A DNA stretch of 45,519 nt from Pseudomonadota bacterium (GTDB taxonomy: Bacteria > Pseudomonadota > Alphaproteobacteria > Caulobacterales > Caulobacteraceae): NCBI GenBank assembly GCA_963205005.1, contig CAUJHW010000066.1, positions 1 through 45,519 of the forward strand. Direction: 5' to 3'. The notes under the pieces are model-generated. The model made no database searches. It was not told the DNA's origin and worked only from the letters and a program-made list of their open reading frames with translations. Both the position numbers and the translations under genes were made by a program. This document shows, piece by piece, positions 17,662 through 25,940 of the stretch (the stretch's first letter is position 1; every line of letters begins with the position of its first letter).

Positions 17662-20135
17662 CCGAGACCTTCCTGCAGGCCGACACGCCCCTGGACCTGC
17701 GGGTCGCCGACCTGATGGGCCGGCTGACGCTGGAGGAGAAGGTGACCCTGCTGGCGGGCGCCAGCGCCTTTGCCCTGCCGGCCATCGAACGGCTGGGCAT
17801 TCCCAGCCTGAGGATGACCGATGGCCCGACCGGGGTCCGCTCGATCAAGGGGGTTCCGGCGACAGTGTTCCCCGTGGGCGCGGCCATCGCCGCCACGTGG
17901 AACCCAGACACGACCCGCGAAGTGGCCGCCGCCATCGCCCGCGAGGCCCGTGCGCTGGGCGACCACGTGGTTCTGGCCCCCACCATCAACATGATGCGCA
18001 TCCCCACCTGGGGCCGGAACTTCGAGACCTATTCGGAGGATCCCTTCCTGGCCGGGGTGCTGGGCGTGGCCTTCGTGAACGGGCTGCAGGGCGAAGGGAT
18101 CGGCGCGTCCCTGAAGCACTACGCCGCCAACAACCAGGAGCTGGAGCGGTTCCGGGTGGACGCCCGTGTGGACGAGCGCACCCTGCGGGAGATCTACCTG
18201 GCCGCGTTCGAGCGGGTGGTGGCTGAGGCCGATCCGTGGACGGTGATGGCCTCGTACAACAAGCTGAACGGGACCTACGCCTCGGAACATCGCGGCCTGC
18301 TGACCGACATTCTCAAGGACGAGTGGGGTTTCGCCGGCGCGGTGGTGTCCGACTGGACGGCGGTGCGATCCACGGCCCCGGCCGCCAACGCCGGCCTCGA
18401 CCTGGAGATGCCCGGCCCGCCGAAGTGGTTCGGCGCGAAGCTGCTGGCGGCGGTGAACGCGGGTGAGGTTCCGCCGGCGCAGATCGAGGACAATGCCCGC
18501 CGGGTCGTCCGGCTGATCGTGCGCAGCGGCCTGATGGACGGGCCGGCCGCTGCTGGCGAACTACGTACGCCGCGCCACAGGACCATCGCCTTCGAGGCCG
18601 CCTGCGAGGCGATGACGCTCCTGAAGAACGAAGGCGGCCTGCTGCCGCTGTCGCCGGACATCAGGACGGTCGCCTTGATCGGGCCCAATGCCGCGCGGGT
18701 GATGCTGCAGGGCGGCGGGAGCTCGCAGGTGGTGAGCGAGGGCGTGCCGACCATGGCTGCGGGCCTGCGGTCGCGCCTGGGGCCGGGCGTCACGGTGCTG
18801 GAGGCGCTGGGCGTCGACAACGACCCCTTCCCGCCCGCCGCCGACCGGACGCGGTTCAGCCCCGACGAGACCCGGAGCGCGGAGGGCCTGGCGGCGGCCT
18901 ACTTCCCCACCGCCGACCTGACGGGCGAGCCCAACAGCACCGGCATCGAGCGCCACATGGCCCGCTGGGTGGCCGGCGCCATGGCGACCGCCCGGCGTCC
19001 GGCCTATGGCGCCTTCCGCTGGAGCGGCTGGTTCTGGCCCGAGGCGGACGGGACCTACGAGTTCGGGCTGCGGGCGACCGGGACCGCGACCCTGACCCTG
19101 GACGGCGCCGCCCTGATCGGCCCCGACGACCCGGCGTCCACCGACCGCTACGACGTGATCGGGGCGCTGGTTCCCCGTCGTCTGGCGACGGCGGAGCTGG
19201 CGGCCGGGCGCGGCTACCGCATCCAGCTCGACTATGTTCCGGCCAGCCCGGACAGCGACTTCGTCGCCCTGGGCCTGCGCCCGCCCGCCGAGCCGATGTC
19301 CCGCGCCCTGGAGGCCGCCGCGGCGGCGGACGCCGTGATCCTGGTGCTGGGCTCGGCGGCGGTGACGGAGGCCGAGGGCTATGACCGGCCCGACATGGAC
19401 CTTCCCGGAAACCAGGATGCGCTCGCCCGCGCGGTTCTGGCGGCCAATCCGAGGACCGTGGTGGTGCTGAACACCGGCTCGCCCTTTGCCCTGCCATGGA
19501 TCGACGAGGCCGCCGCCGTTCTGCAGATGTGGCTGCCGGGCGAGACCGGTCCGGACGCCCTGGCCGCGGTGGTGTTCGGCGACCGGGCGCCTGGCGGGCG
19601 GCTGCCGATCAGCTATCCGAAGGCCTTCGGAGACCACCCGGCGCACCGGCTGGAGCCCGATCCGCTGGTCTGCGACTACGCCGAGGGCCTGGCGATGGGC
19701 TATCGCTACTTCGACTCCGCCCCGGAGCGGCCGCTGTTCCCGTTCGGGCACGGCCTGACCTACACGACCTTCGGGATCGCCGACCTGAGGCTGCCCGCCA
19801 CGGCGAGCGCCGGCGACCCGGTGATGATCGAGGTCAGCGTCACCAACACTGGCGACCGCGAAGGTCAGGAGGTGGTGCAGGTCTATGTCTCACAGCTCGA
19901 GCCGCGCCTGCCCCGGCCGCCCAAGGAGCTGAAGGCCTTCGCCAAGGTCCGGCTGGCGCCCGGCGAGACCCGGCGGGTGAGCCTGACCCTGGAGCCCCGG
20001 GCCTTCGCACCCTACGACCCGGCGACGAAGTCCTGGCCGGTCGATCCCGGCGACTACGACATCCTGGTGGGGCGTTCGGCGGGGGATATCCGCGTGAAGG
20101 GGACCGTGCGGCTGGAGGTCCAGGGGGCCAATTGA
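17658..20135 (+). CDS. GH3 beta-glycosidase with PA14 insert (GTG start)
   Basis: An 825-residue glycoside hydrolase family 3 enzyme. The (beta/alpha)8 domain spans about residues 1-290, with the nucleophile Asp232 in VVSDWTAV and the substrate-binding KHYAANNQE block. The alpha/beta sandwich domain follows, interrupted at about 410-540 by a PA14 carbohydrate-binding domain (AYFPTADLTGEPN through GTATLTLDGAAL). A fibronectin-III-like domain ends the protein (VMIEVSVTNTGDREGQEVVQVYV onward). No signal peptide, so it is probably cytoplasmic. The start is GTG at 17658, overlapping the PhyH stop as GTGA; a longer in-frame extension upstream would read through the PhyH gene and is rejected. Beta-glucosidase or beta-xylosidase activity is most likely. 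Confidence 0.92.
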   Translation: MTETFLQADTPLDLRVADLMGRLTLEEKVTLLAGASAFALPAIERLGIPSLRMTDGPTGVRSIKGVPATVFPVGAAIAATWNPDTTREVAAAIAREARALGDHVVLAPTINMMRIPTWGRNFETYSEDPFLAGVLGVAFVNGLQGEGIGASLKHYAANNQELERFRVDARVDERTLREIYLAAFERVVAEADPWTVMASYNKLNGTYASEHRGLLTDILKDEWGFAGAVVSDWTAVRSTAPAANAGLDLEMPGPPKWFGAKLLAAVNAGEVPPAQIEDNARRVVRLIVRSGLMDGPAAAGELRTPRHRTIAFEAACEAMTLLKNEGGLLPLSPDIRTVALIGPNAARVMLQGGGSSQVVSEGVPTMAAGLRSRLGPGVTVLEALGVDNDPFPPAADRTRFSPDETRSAEGLAAAYFPTADLTGEPNSTGIERHMARWVAGAMATARRPAYGAFRWSGWFWPEADGTYEFGLRATGTATLTLDGAALIGPDDPASTDRYDVIGALVPRRLATAELAAGRGYRIQLDYVPASPDSDFVALGLRPPAEPMSRALEAAAAADAVILVLGSAAVTEAEGYDRPDMDLPGNQDALARAVLAANPRTVVVLNTGSPFALPWIDEAAAVLQMWLPGETGPDALAAVVFGDRAPGGRLPISYPKAFGDHPAHRLEPDPLVCDYAEGLAMGYRYFDSAPERPLFPFGHGLTYTTFGIADLRLPATASAGDPVMIEVSVTNTGDREGQEVVQVYVSQLEPRLPRPPKELKAFAKVRLAPGETRRVSLTLEPRAFAPYDPATKSWPVDPGDYDILVGRSAGDIRVKGTVRLEVQGAN

Positions 20136-20161
20136 TTCAAGGGGTATGATTTCAACACCTT

Positions 20162-20194
20162 CCGCTCATCCCGGCATTCGCCGGGGATGAGCGG
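20162..20194. repeat. 33-nt hairpin between convergent genes (terminator or intergenic repeat)
   Basis: CCGCTCATCCCGGC (20162-20175) pairs with GCCGGGGATGAGCGG (20180-20194) over a 4-base loop, with one bulged G. It lies 27 bases after the GH3 stop and 16 before the end of the opposing small gene. The core CTCATCCCGGC/GCCGGGATGAG type is a widespread alphaproteobacterial intergenic palindrome, so it may be a REP-like element that also stops transcription in both directions. Confidence 0.6.
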
Positions 20195-20209
20195 TATCGC
20201 GTGCGGATC

Positions 20210-20440
20210 CTAGTCCCGCCGGGGAACGCCGAAGGCCCGCAGAGTGGCCGGCAGACGCGTAGCCAGGCGCGACGCCTCCCGCAGGGTGTTGAAGCAGGTC
20301 GCCACCGACGGATCGCTGACCCACTGGCTCTCGCCGTCGTCGGTCATCCGCAGATAGGTCGGGCCCTGGGCGCCGGAGCCCGGGATGTGGGCGACCAGGG
20401 CGGCAACGTCGGCGATCTCCGGGGTGCGGGTGAGGTACAT
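20210..20440 (-). CDS. small conserved-looking hypothetical protein
   Basis: A 76-residue protein starting MYLTRTPEIADVAALVAHI and ending in a basic FGVPRRD tail. It has an AGGACG ribosome site nine bases before the ATG and codon usage like its neighbours. The middle reads TYLRMTDDGESQWVSDPSVATCFNTLREASRLATRLPATLRAFG, a strand-then-helix layout with no motif I recognise. It lies 89 bases after the PQQ dehydrogenase on the same strand, with a small hairpin in the gap. Function unknown. Confidence 0.6.
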   Translation of the reverse strand: MYLTRTPEIADVAALVAHIPGSGAQGPTYLRMTDDGESQWVSDPSVATCFNTLREASRLATRLPATLRAFGVPRRD

Positions 20441-20458
20441 CTGCGACGTCCTGTTTCT

Positions 20459-20477
20459 TGAGCCTGACTCTGGCTCA
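20459..20477. terminator. small hairpin upstream of the 76-residue gene
   Basis: TGAGCC-TGACTCT-GGCTCA, a perfect 6-bp stem with a 7-base loop, lies between the end of the PQQ dehydrogenase gene and the start of the small gene, both on the minus strand. It could attenuate read-through or form part of the small gene's leader. No U-tract follows. Confidence 0.3.
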
Positions 20478-20529
20478 GGAGGGGCGCCGTGGAAATTCCG
20501 GCCCGTTACCTAGGTGATTCTCCGGGGCG

Positions 20530-22473
20530 CTATTTCCCGTCCACCGAGTAGGCCAGCAGGACATTGACGCCGTTGCTGCCGACGCGGGCGGCGCCGTTGT
20601 TGCCGCTCATCAGGAAGACCATGCCATTGGCCACGGTCGGGCCCATGCCGTCGATGCCGCCGCCCGGCTGGCCCTTGATGCCGTTGACGGTGTCATAGGT
20701 CTGGGCGGTGGTGGAATGCTCCCAGACGATCTTGCCGCTGGCGCTGTCGTAGGCGCGGAACCAGCCGTCGAGGGCGCCCTGGAACACGAAGCCGGGGATG
20801 ATGGCGGGCGCGGCCGACTGGGCGCGGGCGCAGCGGCTGGGCTTGCCCTTGTCGGAGGCATAGACGCAGGGCGCCTCGGGGGCGGGCGTGTGCCAGACGA
20901 TCCTGCCGGTCGCGGGGTCGAGGGCCGAGAGACCCGGCTTCGCCGGCGGCGCCGGAGCCCCGCCGCCTTCGCCCTGGCGGAAGGCCGCGAACAGCACGCC
21001 GAGGTCGGAGACCGGGATGTAGGCATAGCGGTCGTCGCCGCCGATGCCCCACTCGATGCCGCCCAGCGCCGAGCCGACCCCGACCTGCGTGGTCCACAGC
21101 CGCTTGCCGGTGTCGGGGTCGAAGCCATAGGCCAGGCCCGACTTCTGGCCGGCCACCAGCACCTGCTTGCCGCCCTTGACCGGGATCAGCACCGGCGTCG
21201 CGCCGAAATCGAAATCCGGGCCGAGCGGGGTCGGGCAGTTGCCCGAGGTGGAGTTGCGGCCGCAGCCCATGACGAAGTTGTCCTTCTCCGTCACCTGGTC
21301 GCGCCAGCGGATCTTGCCGGTCTTGATGTCGAGGGCCACCACGGCGTCGGCGCCGACCGTGTCGACATCGGTGTAGCTGTCGCCGGTGGTCACGTAGACG
21401 AGGCCGCGCTTGCGATCGACCGAAGGCGCGCCCCAGATCGCGGCGCCGGCCGGGCCTGTGACGTTCAGCCCATTGTCCTTCTCCCGCACGTGACGGACAG
21501 GCTCTGGCACCATGGAGGTCTTCCACAGCAGCTTGCCGGTCTTGAGGTCCAGCGCGGCCACCGAGCCACGGAAGGTGCAGCAGGCGTAGCTCTTGCTCAT
21601 GGCCGCGGCCTCCTCGATCGAGGAGATCGGCACCAGCAGGCGGTCATCGGCAACGATGGGAGAGCCGGTCAGCACGCCCACCGGGTGTGGGTCGAGCACG
21701 GCGCTGCGCCACAGTTCCTTGCCGGTCTGGGCGTCGAAGGCGCGCACGATACGGTCGCTCTGGCCGACGAAGGTGGCCCAGCCACTGGGAGAGATCGCGG
21801 AACGGACGACCATCGGCGTGGTCCGCGAGACCAGGTCCCTGACCACCCAGCGGACGCAGCCGGACTTCGGGTCCAGCGCATAGAAATGGCCCGAGCGGTT
21901 GGTCACGAACAGCCAGTCGCCCACGACGGTGGGCTGGCCGCCGCCGGTCATGGAGAAGGCCCACTTCACCTTCAGCTTCGGGATGTCGGCCGCGGACAGT
22001 CCCGGACGCCGCTGGAACCGGGTGGACTGGTCGTCGAGGCCGGTCGAGGCCCAGTCGCCGGACGTCGGCGTTATCGGCGGATTGACGCTGCACATCGGGT
22101 CGGTCCCGATCGGGCCGGTGCGCACGGCGACCTGGGGCATCTCGGCGCCCGTCGGGCGGGCCGGAGCGGCGGCGGCCGGGGCGGCGGCGGCCGGGCTGAT
22201 GTAGGCGGCGACCGCCTGGATCTCGGCGGGGCTGAGGCCCTCGGCCATCGGCTTCATCAGGCCTTCGGTCAGCGACTTGACGATGTCGGCCTGGGGCCGC
22301 TGGGCCAGGTCGGCGCGGCTGGGCGCGCGGTCCATTGCCGGCTCATGGCAGGCCTTGCAGCGGGCCTCGAAAACCGCAGCCCCCGAGGGCTGGGCGAGCG
22401 CGGCGCCGCCCAGCGACAGGGCCAGGGTCGCGCCCACGACGAGGCGGCTCAGCAGCGGTCCAACAGAAAACAA
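20530..22473 (-). CDS. cytochrome c-PQQ quinoprotein dehydrogenase, polyvinyl-alcohol-dehydrogenase-like (TTG start)
   Basis: A 647-residue exported quinoprotein: signal peptide FSVGPLLSRLVVGATLALSLGGAALA, then a cytochrome c domain with CKACH (Cys39, Cys42, His43) and an axial-Met candidate in GLMKPMAEGLS, an Ala/Pro linker near 95-108, and an eight-bladed PQQ propeller with W-motif repeats (FDAQTGKELWRS, LDLKTGKLLWKT, FDPDTGKRLWTT, YDSASGKIVWEH). Vicinal Cys298-Cys299 (YACCTF) matches the disulfide ring of PQQ alcohol dehydrogenases. Heme domain first, then propeller, is the order seen in polyvinyl-alcohol dehydrogenase; the true substrate here is unknown. TTG at 22473 is chosen because GGGGGA precedes it and it starts the signal peptide; another TTG at 22524 is possible. 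Lies 82 bases behind the copper monooxygenase gene. Confidence 0.85.
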   Translation of the reverse strand: MFSVGPLLSRLVVGATLALSLGGAALAQPSGAAVFEARCKACHEPAMDRAPSRADLAQRPQADIVKSLTEGLMKPMAEGLSPAEIQAVAAYISPAAAAPAAAAPARPTGAEMPQVAVRTGPIGTDPMCSVNPPITPTSGDWASTGLDDQSTRFQRRPGLSAADIPKLKVKWAFSMTGGGQPTVVGDWLFVTNRSGHFYALDPKSGCVRWVVRDLVSRTTPMVVRSAISPSGWATFVGQSDRIVRAFDAQTGKELWRSAVLDPHPVGVLTGSPIVADDRLLVPISSIEEAAAMSKSYACCTFRGSVAALDLKTGKLLWKTSMVPEPVRHVREKDNGLNVTGPAGAAIWGAPSVDRKRGLVYVTTGDSYTDVDTVGADAVVALDIKTGKIRWRDQVTEKDNFVMGCGRNSTSGNCPTPLGPDFDFGATPVLIPVKGGKQVLVAGQKSGLAYGFDPDTGKRLWTTQVGVGSALGGIEWGIGGDDRYAYIPVSDLGVLFAAFRQGEGGGAPAPPAKPGLSALDPATGRIVWHTPAPEAPCVYASDKGKPSRCARAQSAAPAIIPGFVFQGALDGWFRAYDSASGKIVWEHSTTAQTYDTVNGIKGQPGGGIDGMGPTVANGMVFLMSGNNGAARVGSNGVNVLLAYSVDGK

Positions 22474-22555
22474 CGCGTATCCCCCAGGTGCGGCGGCGGG
22501 ACTCGCGCCCGCCTGCCGGTTCAATCTAGCGTTCGCCCGCCGCCGACGGCCAGCC

Positions 22556-24604
22556 CTAAGGCTGGGCCGCGGGCGTCCCGGTCGCGGCCGGTGGCGCGGG
22601 CGGCGGGGCGGCGGGGTTGTTGTTCGGCCGCTGCCGGCGGGGCATCAGCTTCTGGGCCGCGGCGAACTCCTTGGAGTCGATGCCGCCGTCCTTGTTGGCG
22701 TCGATCATGACGAAGTACTTCTTCAGCATGTCGCCCATCTGGCCGCGCAGCTCGGCCTGGGTCAGCCGCCCGTCGATGTTGTCGTCCATGACACCCAGGA
22801 TCAGGTTGGCCTGCAGCATCTTGTCGTACTCGGGCAGCTGGTTGGCCACGGTCTCGTCCACCCAGCGGTAGTGGAAGTAGGTGGCCAGCATCTCCTCGGA
22901 GGACTGCTCGCCCCAGGTCACCCGCTTCTTGGGATCGGGGTTGGCGGGGTTGCGGGTGGAGTTGTCGTAGGTCCAGCGGGTGATGACCTTCGAGCCGGCC
23001 GGCGCCTTCACCGGGTCCTTCAGGAAGTACTCGTACTGCCAGTTGAAGTCGTAGCGCGGCAGGGCCAGCAGCATCTCCTCGTGGCCGTCGGGATAGCGCA
23101 GGGACACGCTGGCCGAGGCGCCGCGATGGTGGGCGTGCGGGGTCAGGCCGTAGAGGATCGCGTCCTTGGGCAGCTCCACCGAGGCCACCTCGGCATGGCG
23201 CTCGGCGCCGGGCGGGATGTCGATGGTGAAGTCGAAGATGCCGAAGGTGCGCAGGATGTACTTGGGCTCCTGGCCCTTGGGATAGAAGTAGACGCCCATC
23301 TGGGTCTTCTCGACCGTCTCGCGGCCATAGGGCGTGTAGTGGTTCTGGAAGGCGATGCCGCCGCTGGGCGGGATCCACACGCCGGTGTCGAAGGGCTGCA
23401 GGTTCGAGCCACGACCCGGGCCGTAGCCGCCCAGGGACGCGCCCCACTCGGTTTCGGTGGCCGTGTCGCCCGGCTTGAACTCGCCGGAGACCACACCGGT
23501 CAGGATATGGTGGACCACCTGGCGGTCGGTCACCCGGAAGGTGGTGGCCTTCATCCAGCGGCCTTCGGTCAGGACGGCCGGAACCACCGGGCGCTGGTAT
23601 TCCATGACACCGGAGGCCGGGATCTTGGCGGCGGGGATCTCGACGATCACGTCGGGCTTGCCCAGCGGCCAGTCCGGGGCCTGGAACTTCACCTTGGCCA
23701 GCGGGTCCTCGCCCTCGCCGCGCGGGGCGCCGGCCTCGATCCAGTGCACCAGGGTCTTCTTCTGCTCGGCGGTCAGGCGATCGTCGTCCAGGAAGTGGCC
23801 CACGGTCGGATCGGCCAGGTAGGGCGGCATGCGGTTGGTGCGCAGCACCTCGCGGATCATCGGCGAGAAGCCCTTGATCTGCTCGTAGTTGTTCAGGGTC
23901 ATCGGGCCGATGCCGCCGGGCTGGTGGCAGGTGGCGCACTTCTTCTCGATGATCGGGGCGATGGTCTTGGCGTAGGAGATCTTCGCGAAGCTGGCCGCCT
24001 TGCCGCGCTCCGGGAAGGCGATCGCCGCGCCGCGCGGCGCGTGCGGCGCCATGGCCACCTTTGCGCCAGAGACCAGGCCCTCGATCGCAGTCTTCGCCCA
24101 GGCCTCGCCGGCCGCGCCGGTCGCAGCCCCGCGATAGGCCACGGTCCACGTGCGCGGGTCGATGATGATGACCTCGGCGGCGCGGGTGACGCCCAGGCCC
24201 TCGCCGATCAGCTGCTGGTAGTCGAACAGGATCGGCATATCGAGGCCGGCCGCCTTGGCGTCGGCGTTCACCTTCGGCCGGGTCTCACCAAGCTTCGAGG
24301 CCAGCATCAGGAACTCCACGCCCCTGGGCGCATAGGCCGCCTTCAGCGCCATCCATCCCGGAGCCTCGGCGCGGACCGCCGCGTCGCCCGAGGCATAGGT
24401 GATCAGCACCACGGCCTTGGCGTCGCCCATGCGGTAGAGCTGGCGGGCCAGCAGGTTCTGGTCGGGCAGGACGAAGTCCTCGACCATGGCCGGCCGCGCG
24501 GCGGGCGCATCGGCCTGGGCCGTCCCCTGCCCCATCGCCGCCGCCGTCAGCAGCCCGGCCGCCGCCAGCAGCCCCGTCAGGCCCAGCTTCATCGAATTCA
24601 CCAT
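22556..24604 (-). CDS. thioredoxin-like / cytochrome c / copper type II monooxygenase / EF-hand fusion protein
   Basis: A 682-residue exported fusion. Signal peptide to about residue 31; redoxin-like domain at about 40-180 (VLPDQNLLARQLYRMGDAKAVVLITY, ILFDYQQLIGEGLGVTRAAEVIIIDP) without a CxxC pair; heme motif CATCH (Cys223, Cys226, His227); then a dopamine-beta-hydroxylase-type copper core with His365-His366 (VVHHILTG), His422 (QNHYTPYG), His490, His492, His493 (TPHAHHRG) and a Met-ligand candidate Met572 (SSEEMLATYFHY). Two EF-hands follow at 607-618 and 635-646, and a Pro-rich tail. It should hydroxylate or oxidise a substrate in the periplasm using electrons delivered through its heme. 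The PQQ dehydrogenase downstream may act on the product. ATG at 24604 with GGGGGCGACA before it. Confidence 0.82.
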   Translation of the reverse strand: MVNSMKLGLTGLLAAAGLLTAAAMGQGTAQADAPAARPAMVEDFVLPDQNLLARQLYRMGDAKAVVLITYASGDAAVRAEAPGWMALKAAYAPRGVEFLMLASKLGETRPKVNADAKAAGLDMPILFDYQQLIGEGLGVTRAAEVIIIDPRTWTVAYRGAATGAAGEAWAKTAIEGLVSGAKVAMAPHAPRGAAIAFPERGKAASFAKISYAKTIAPIIEKKCATCHQPGGIGPMTLNNYEQIKGFSPMIREVLRTNRMPPYLADPTVGHFLDDDRLTAEQKKTLVHWIEAGAPRGEGEDPLAKVKFQAPDWPLGKPDVIVEIPAAKIPASGVMEYQRPVVPAVLTEGRWMKATTFRVTDRQVVHHILTGVVSGEFKPGDTATETEWGASLGGYGPGRGSNLQPFDTGVWIPPSGGIAFQNHYTPYGRETVEKTQMGVYFYPKGQEPKYILRTFGIFDFTIDIPPGAERHAEVASVELPKDAILYGLTPHAHHRGASASVSLRYPDGHEEMLLALPRYDFNWQYEYFLKDPVKAPAGSKVITRWTYDNSTRNPANPDPKKRVTWGEQSSEEMLATYFHYRWVDETVANQLPEYDKMLQANLILGVMDDNIDGRLTQAELRGQMGDMLKKYFVMIDANKDGGIDSKEFAAAQKLMPRRQRPNNNPAAPPPAPPAATGTPAAQP

Positions 24605-24683
24605 TGTCGCCCCCAAAGCCCTTGCGGCCGCCGCGGGTCGGAGCCCACGTTCGCCGCAGCATCGTCGGGAATCGCGCTTCGCG

Positions 24684-24714
24684 ACGATCCTCGATACGAT
24701 ACACAGTGGATCAT
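24684..24714. promoter_or_regulatory. possible operator between copper monooxygenase and TetR genes
   Basis: ACGATCC (24684-24690) and GGATCAT (24708-24714) form imperfect 7-base arms around an AT-richer centre containing GATACGATAC. It lies in the divergent gap, the usual place for a TetR-family operator. Weak, by eye only. Confidence 0.28.
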
Positions 24715-24791
24715 AACGGACTCTGACCCTGCCGCTGTCAACACCTGCCGACGCCCGGATCGTCCGCACGCGCGCCGCCCTGCGGCAGGCG

Positions 24792-25310
24792 ATGACCGAG
24801 CTTGCCGCCGAACTTCCGCTTGAGGCCATCACCGCGCGCGCCATCGCCGCGCGGGCCGGGGTCGGCTATGCGACCTTCTTCCGCCACTACGCTGACAAGG
24901 ACGCCCTGATGGGCGACGTGGCCGGAACCCTGACCCGGCAGTTCCTGAGCCAGGCCCGGCCCCTGCTGCTGCAGCGCGACCGGCGGGCGGCGGCGCGGTC
25001 GCTATGCGCCTTTGTCAGCGAGCACCTGGCGATCCACCAGGCGCTGATCGCCGGTGGCTCGGGCGAAACCGTCCGCGCCGAGATGCTGCGCCACACCCGC
25101 GAGACCCTGGCCGCGGCCAAGCCCCGGCAGGCCGACGGGCCGCTGGACGACCTGATGCTGTTTCACCTGGTGTCGGCGACCCTGAACCTGCTGGCCTGGT
25201 GGCTGCGGAACCTGGACACCGTCGACGCCGACACCATGGCCGAAATCATCGAGCGCACGGTGCTGACGCCGATCAGCGGCCTGCGTGAGTCGCCGCCCCC
25301 CCGGCTGTGA
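24792..25310 (+). CDS. TetR/AcrR-family regulator; true start probably upstream
   Basis: A TetR-type regulator, 172 residues from the first ATG. The HTH is clear: LEAITARAIAARAGVGYATFFRHYADKDALMGDV, followed by a helical ligand domain. From the ATG at 24792, helix 1 is cut short. The frame stays open upstream to a TAA at 24714 and reads RIVRTRAALRQAMTEL, exactly the expected start of helix 1, but contains no ATG, GTG or TTG. CTG at 24723, 24729 or 24735 is therefore a candidate start. It is divergent from the copper monooxygenase operon, which it may repress. Confidence 0.85.
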   Translation: MTELAAELPLEAITARAIAARAGVGYATFFRHYADKDALMGDVAGTLTRQFLSQARPLLLQRDRRAAARSLCAFVSEHLAIHQALIAGGSGETVRAEMLRHTRETLAAAKPRQADGPLDDLMLFHLVSATLNLLAWWLRNLDTVDADTMAEIIERTVLTPISGLRESPPPRL

Positions 25311-25319
25311 GCGGCCCGC

Positions 25320-25808
25320 TCAGAGCGCCAGCATCAGCACGGGCGCCACGCAGCCCAGGATCAGCAGGCCCAGCGCCAGCGGGCGATTGCGGCCCTGGGT
25401 CAGGCCGATCCACCCGCCCAGCCCGGTCGTACACGCAAGACCGACCGAGGTGGCCAGGAAGAACCACTTGATGAACGGGAACGGCTTGGGCGCCGCCGGC
25501 TTCTCCACGGCCTTCGGCGCGGACGCCGACGGGGCGGCGGCCTTCGGGGCCTCGGGCCGCTTGGGACGCACGGCGAAGCGCTGGTGGATGTGCACCTCGC
25601 CCAGCTTCTCGATCACTGCGGGCGGGGCGTAGGCGCCATCACGGCTGGACTCGTGCAGCTTGAACAGCTGCAGCCCGCCGGTGATGGCGAAGAAGATGAT
25701 GGACGGCGCGAAGAGCATCCCCGCCCACAGGTGGATCTGGCGGACCATACGCATGCGCGCGGCCTGGCCCGAGGCCGCTTTTTTCGCCGGCTTGGGTGAC
25801 CCTGACAC
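25320..25808 (-). CDS. PepSY-associated membrane protein (GTG start)
   Basis: A 162-residue protein: a basic N-terminus, then RQIHLWAGMLFAPSIIFFAITGGLQLF (residues 23-49), the typical first membrane segment of PepSY-TM proteins with its conserved His. A soluble Ala/Pro/Lys-rich loop follows, then two segments near 110-130 and 144-162. It is shorter than full PepSY-TM reductases and lacks the second PepSY domain. GTG at 25808 follows AGGAG. PepSY-TM proteins are linked to iron or flavin-based electron transfer; the neighbouring redox genes fit, but a link is inferred. Its end lies 9 bases from the convergent TetR stop. Confidence 0.75.
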   Translation of the reverse strand: MSGSPKPAKKAASGQAARMRMVRQIHLWAGMLFAPSIIFFAITGGLQLFKLHESSRDGAYAPPAVIEKLGEVHIHQRFAVRPKRPEAPKAAAPSASAPKAVEKPAAPKPFPFIKWFFLATSVGLACTTGLGGWIGLTQGRNRPLALGLLILGCVAPVLMLAL

Positions 25809-25907
25809 GATGTTCGTCTCCTGAAGACCACGACCGGCGCCGGGGGACGCGCGGCGGGTGCGGCCCTTGGTAGCTGCGGGCCGCGACGCCAGCCGCCGGA
25901 TCGGTCA

Positions 25908-25940
25908 TTGACAGGCTGAAAAAGTCTCCCTGACTTCTTC
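25908..25940 (+). promoter_or_regulatory. candidate ligC promoter/operator: TTGACA plus inverted repeat
   Basis: TTGACA at 25908-25913 resembles a -35 box. Overlapping the expected -10 region is an inverted repeat, GAAAAAGTC (25918-25926) and GACTTCTTC (25932-25940), 8 of 9 bases matched, 5-base spacer. It lies about 120 bases before the ligC start in the 250-base gap between divergent genes. Likely a regulator site; the regulator is unknown. The rest of this gap shows no further structure. Confidence 0.45.

Noticed and set aside
20716..24823. Very long open frames on the plus strand opposite the PQQ dehydrogenase and copper monooxygenase genes
   Set aside because: They are antisense mirror frames of high-GC genes: low-complexity Gly/Ala/Arg/His-rich products with no motifs, overlapping well-supported genes throughout.
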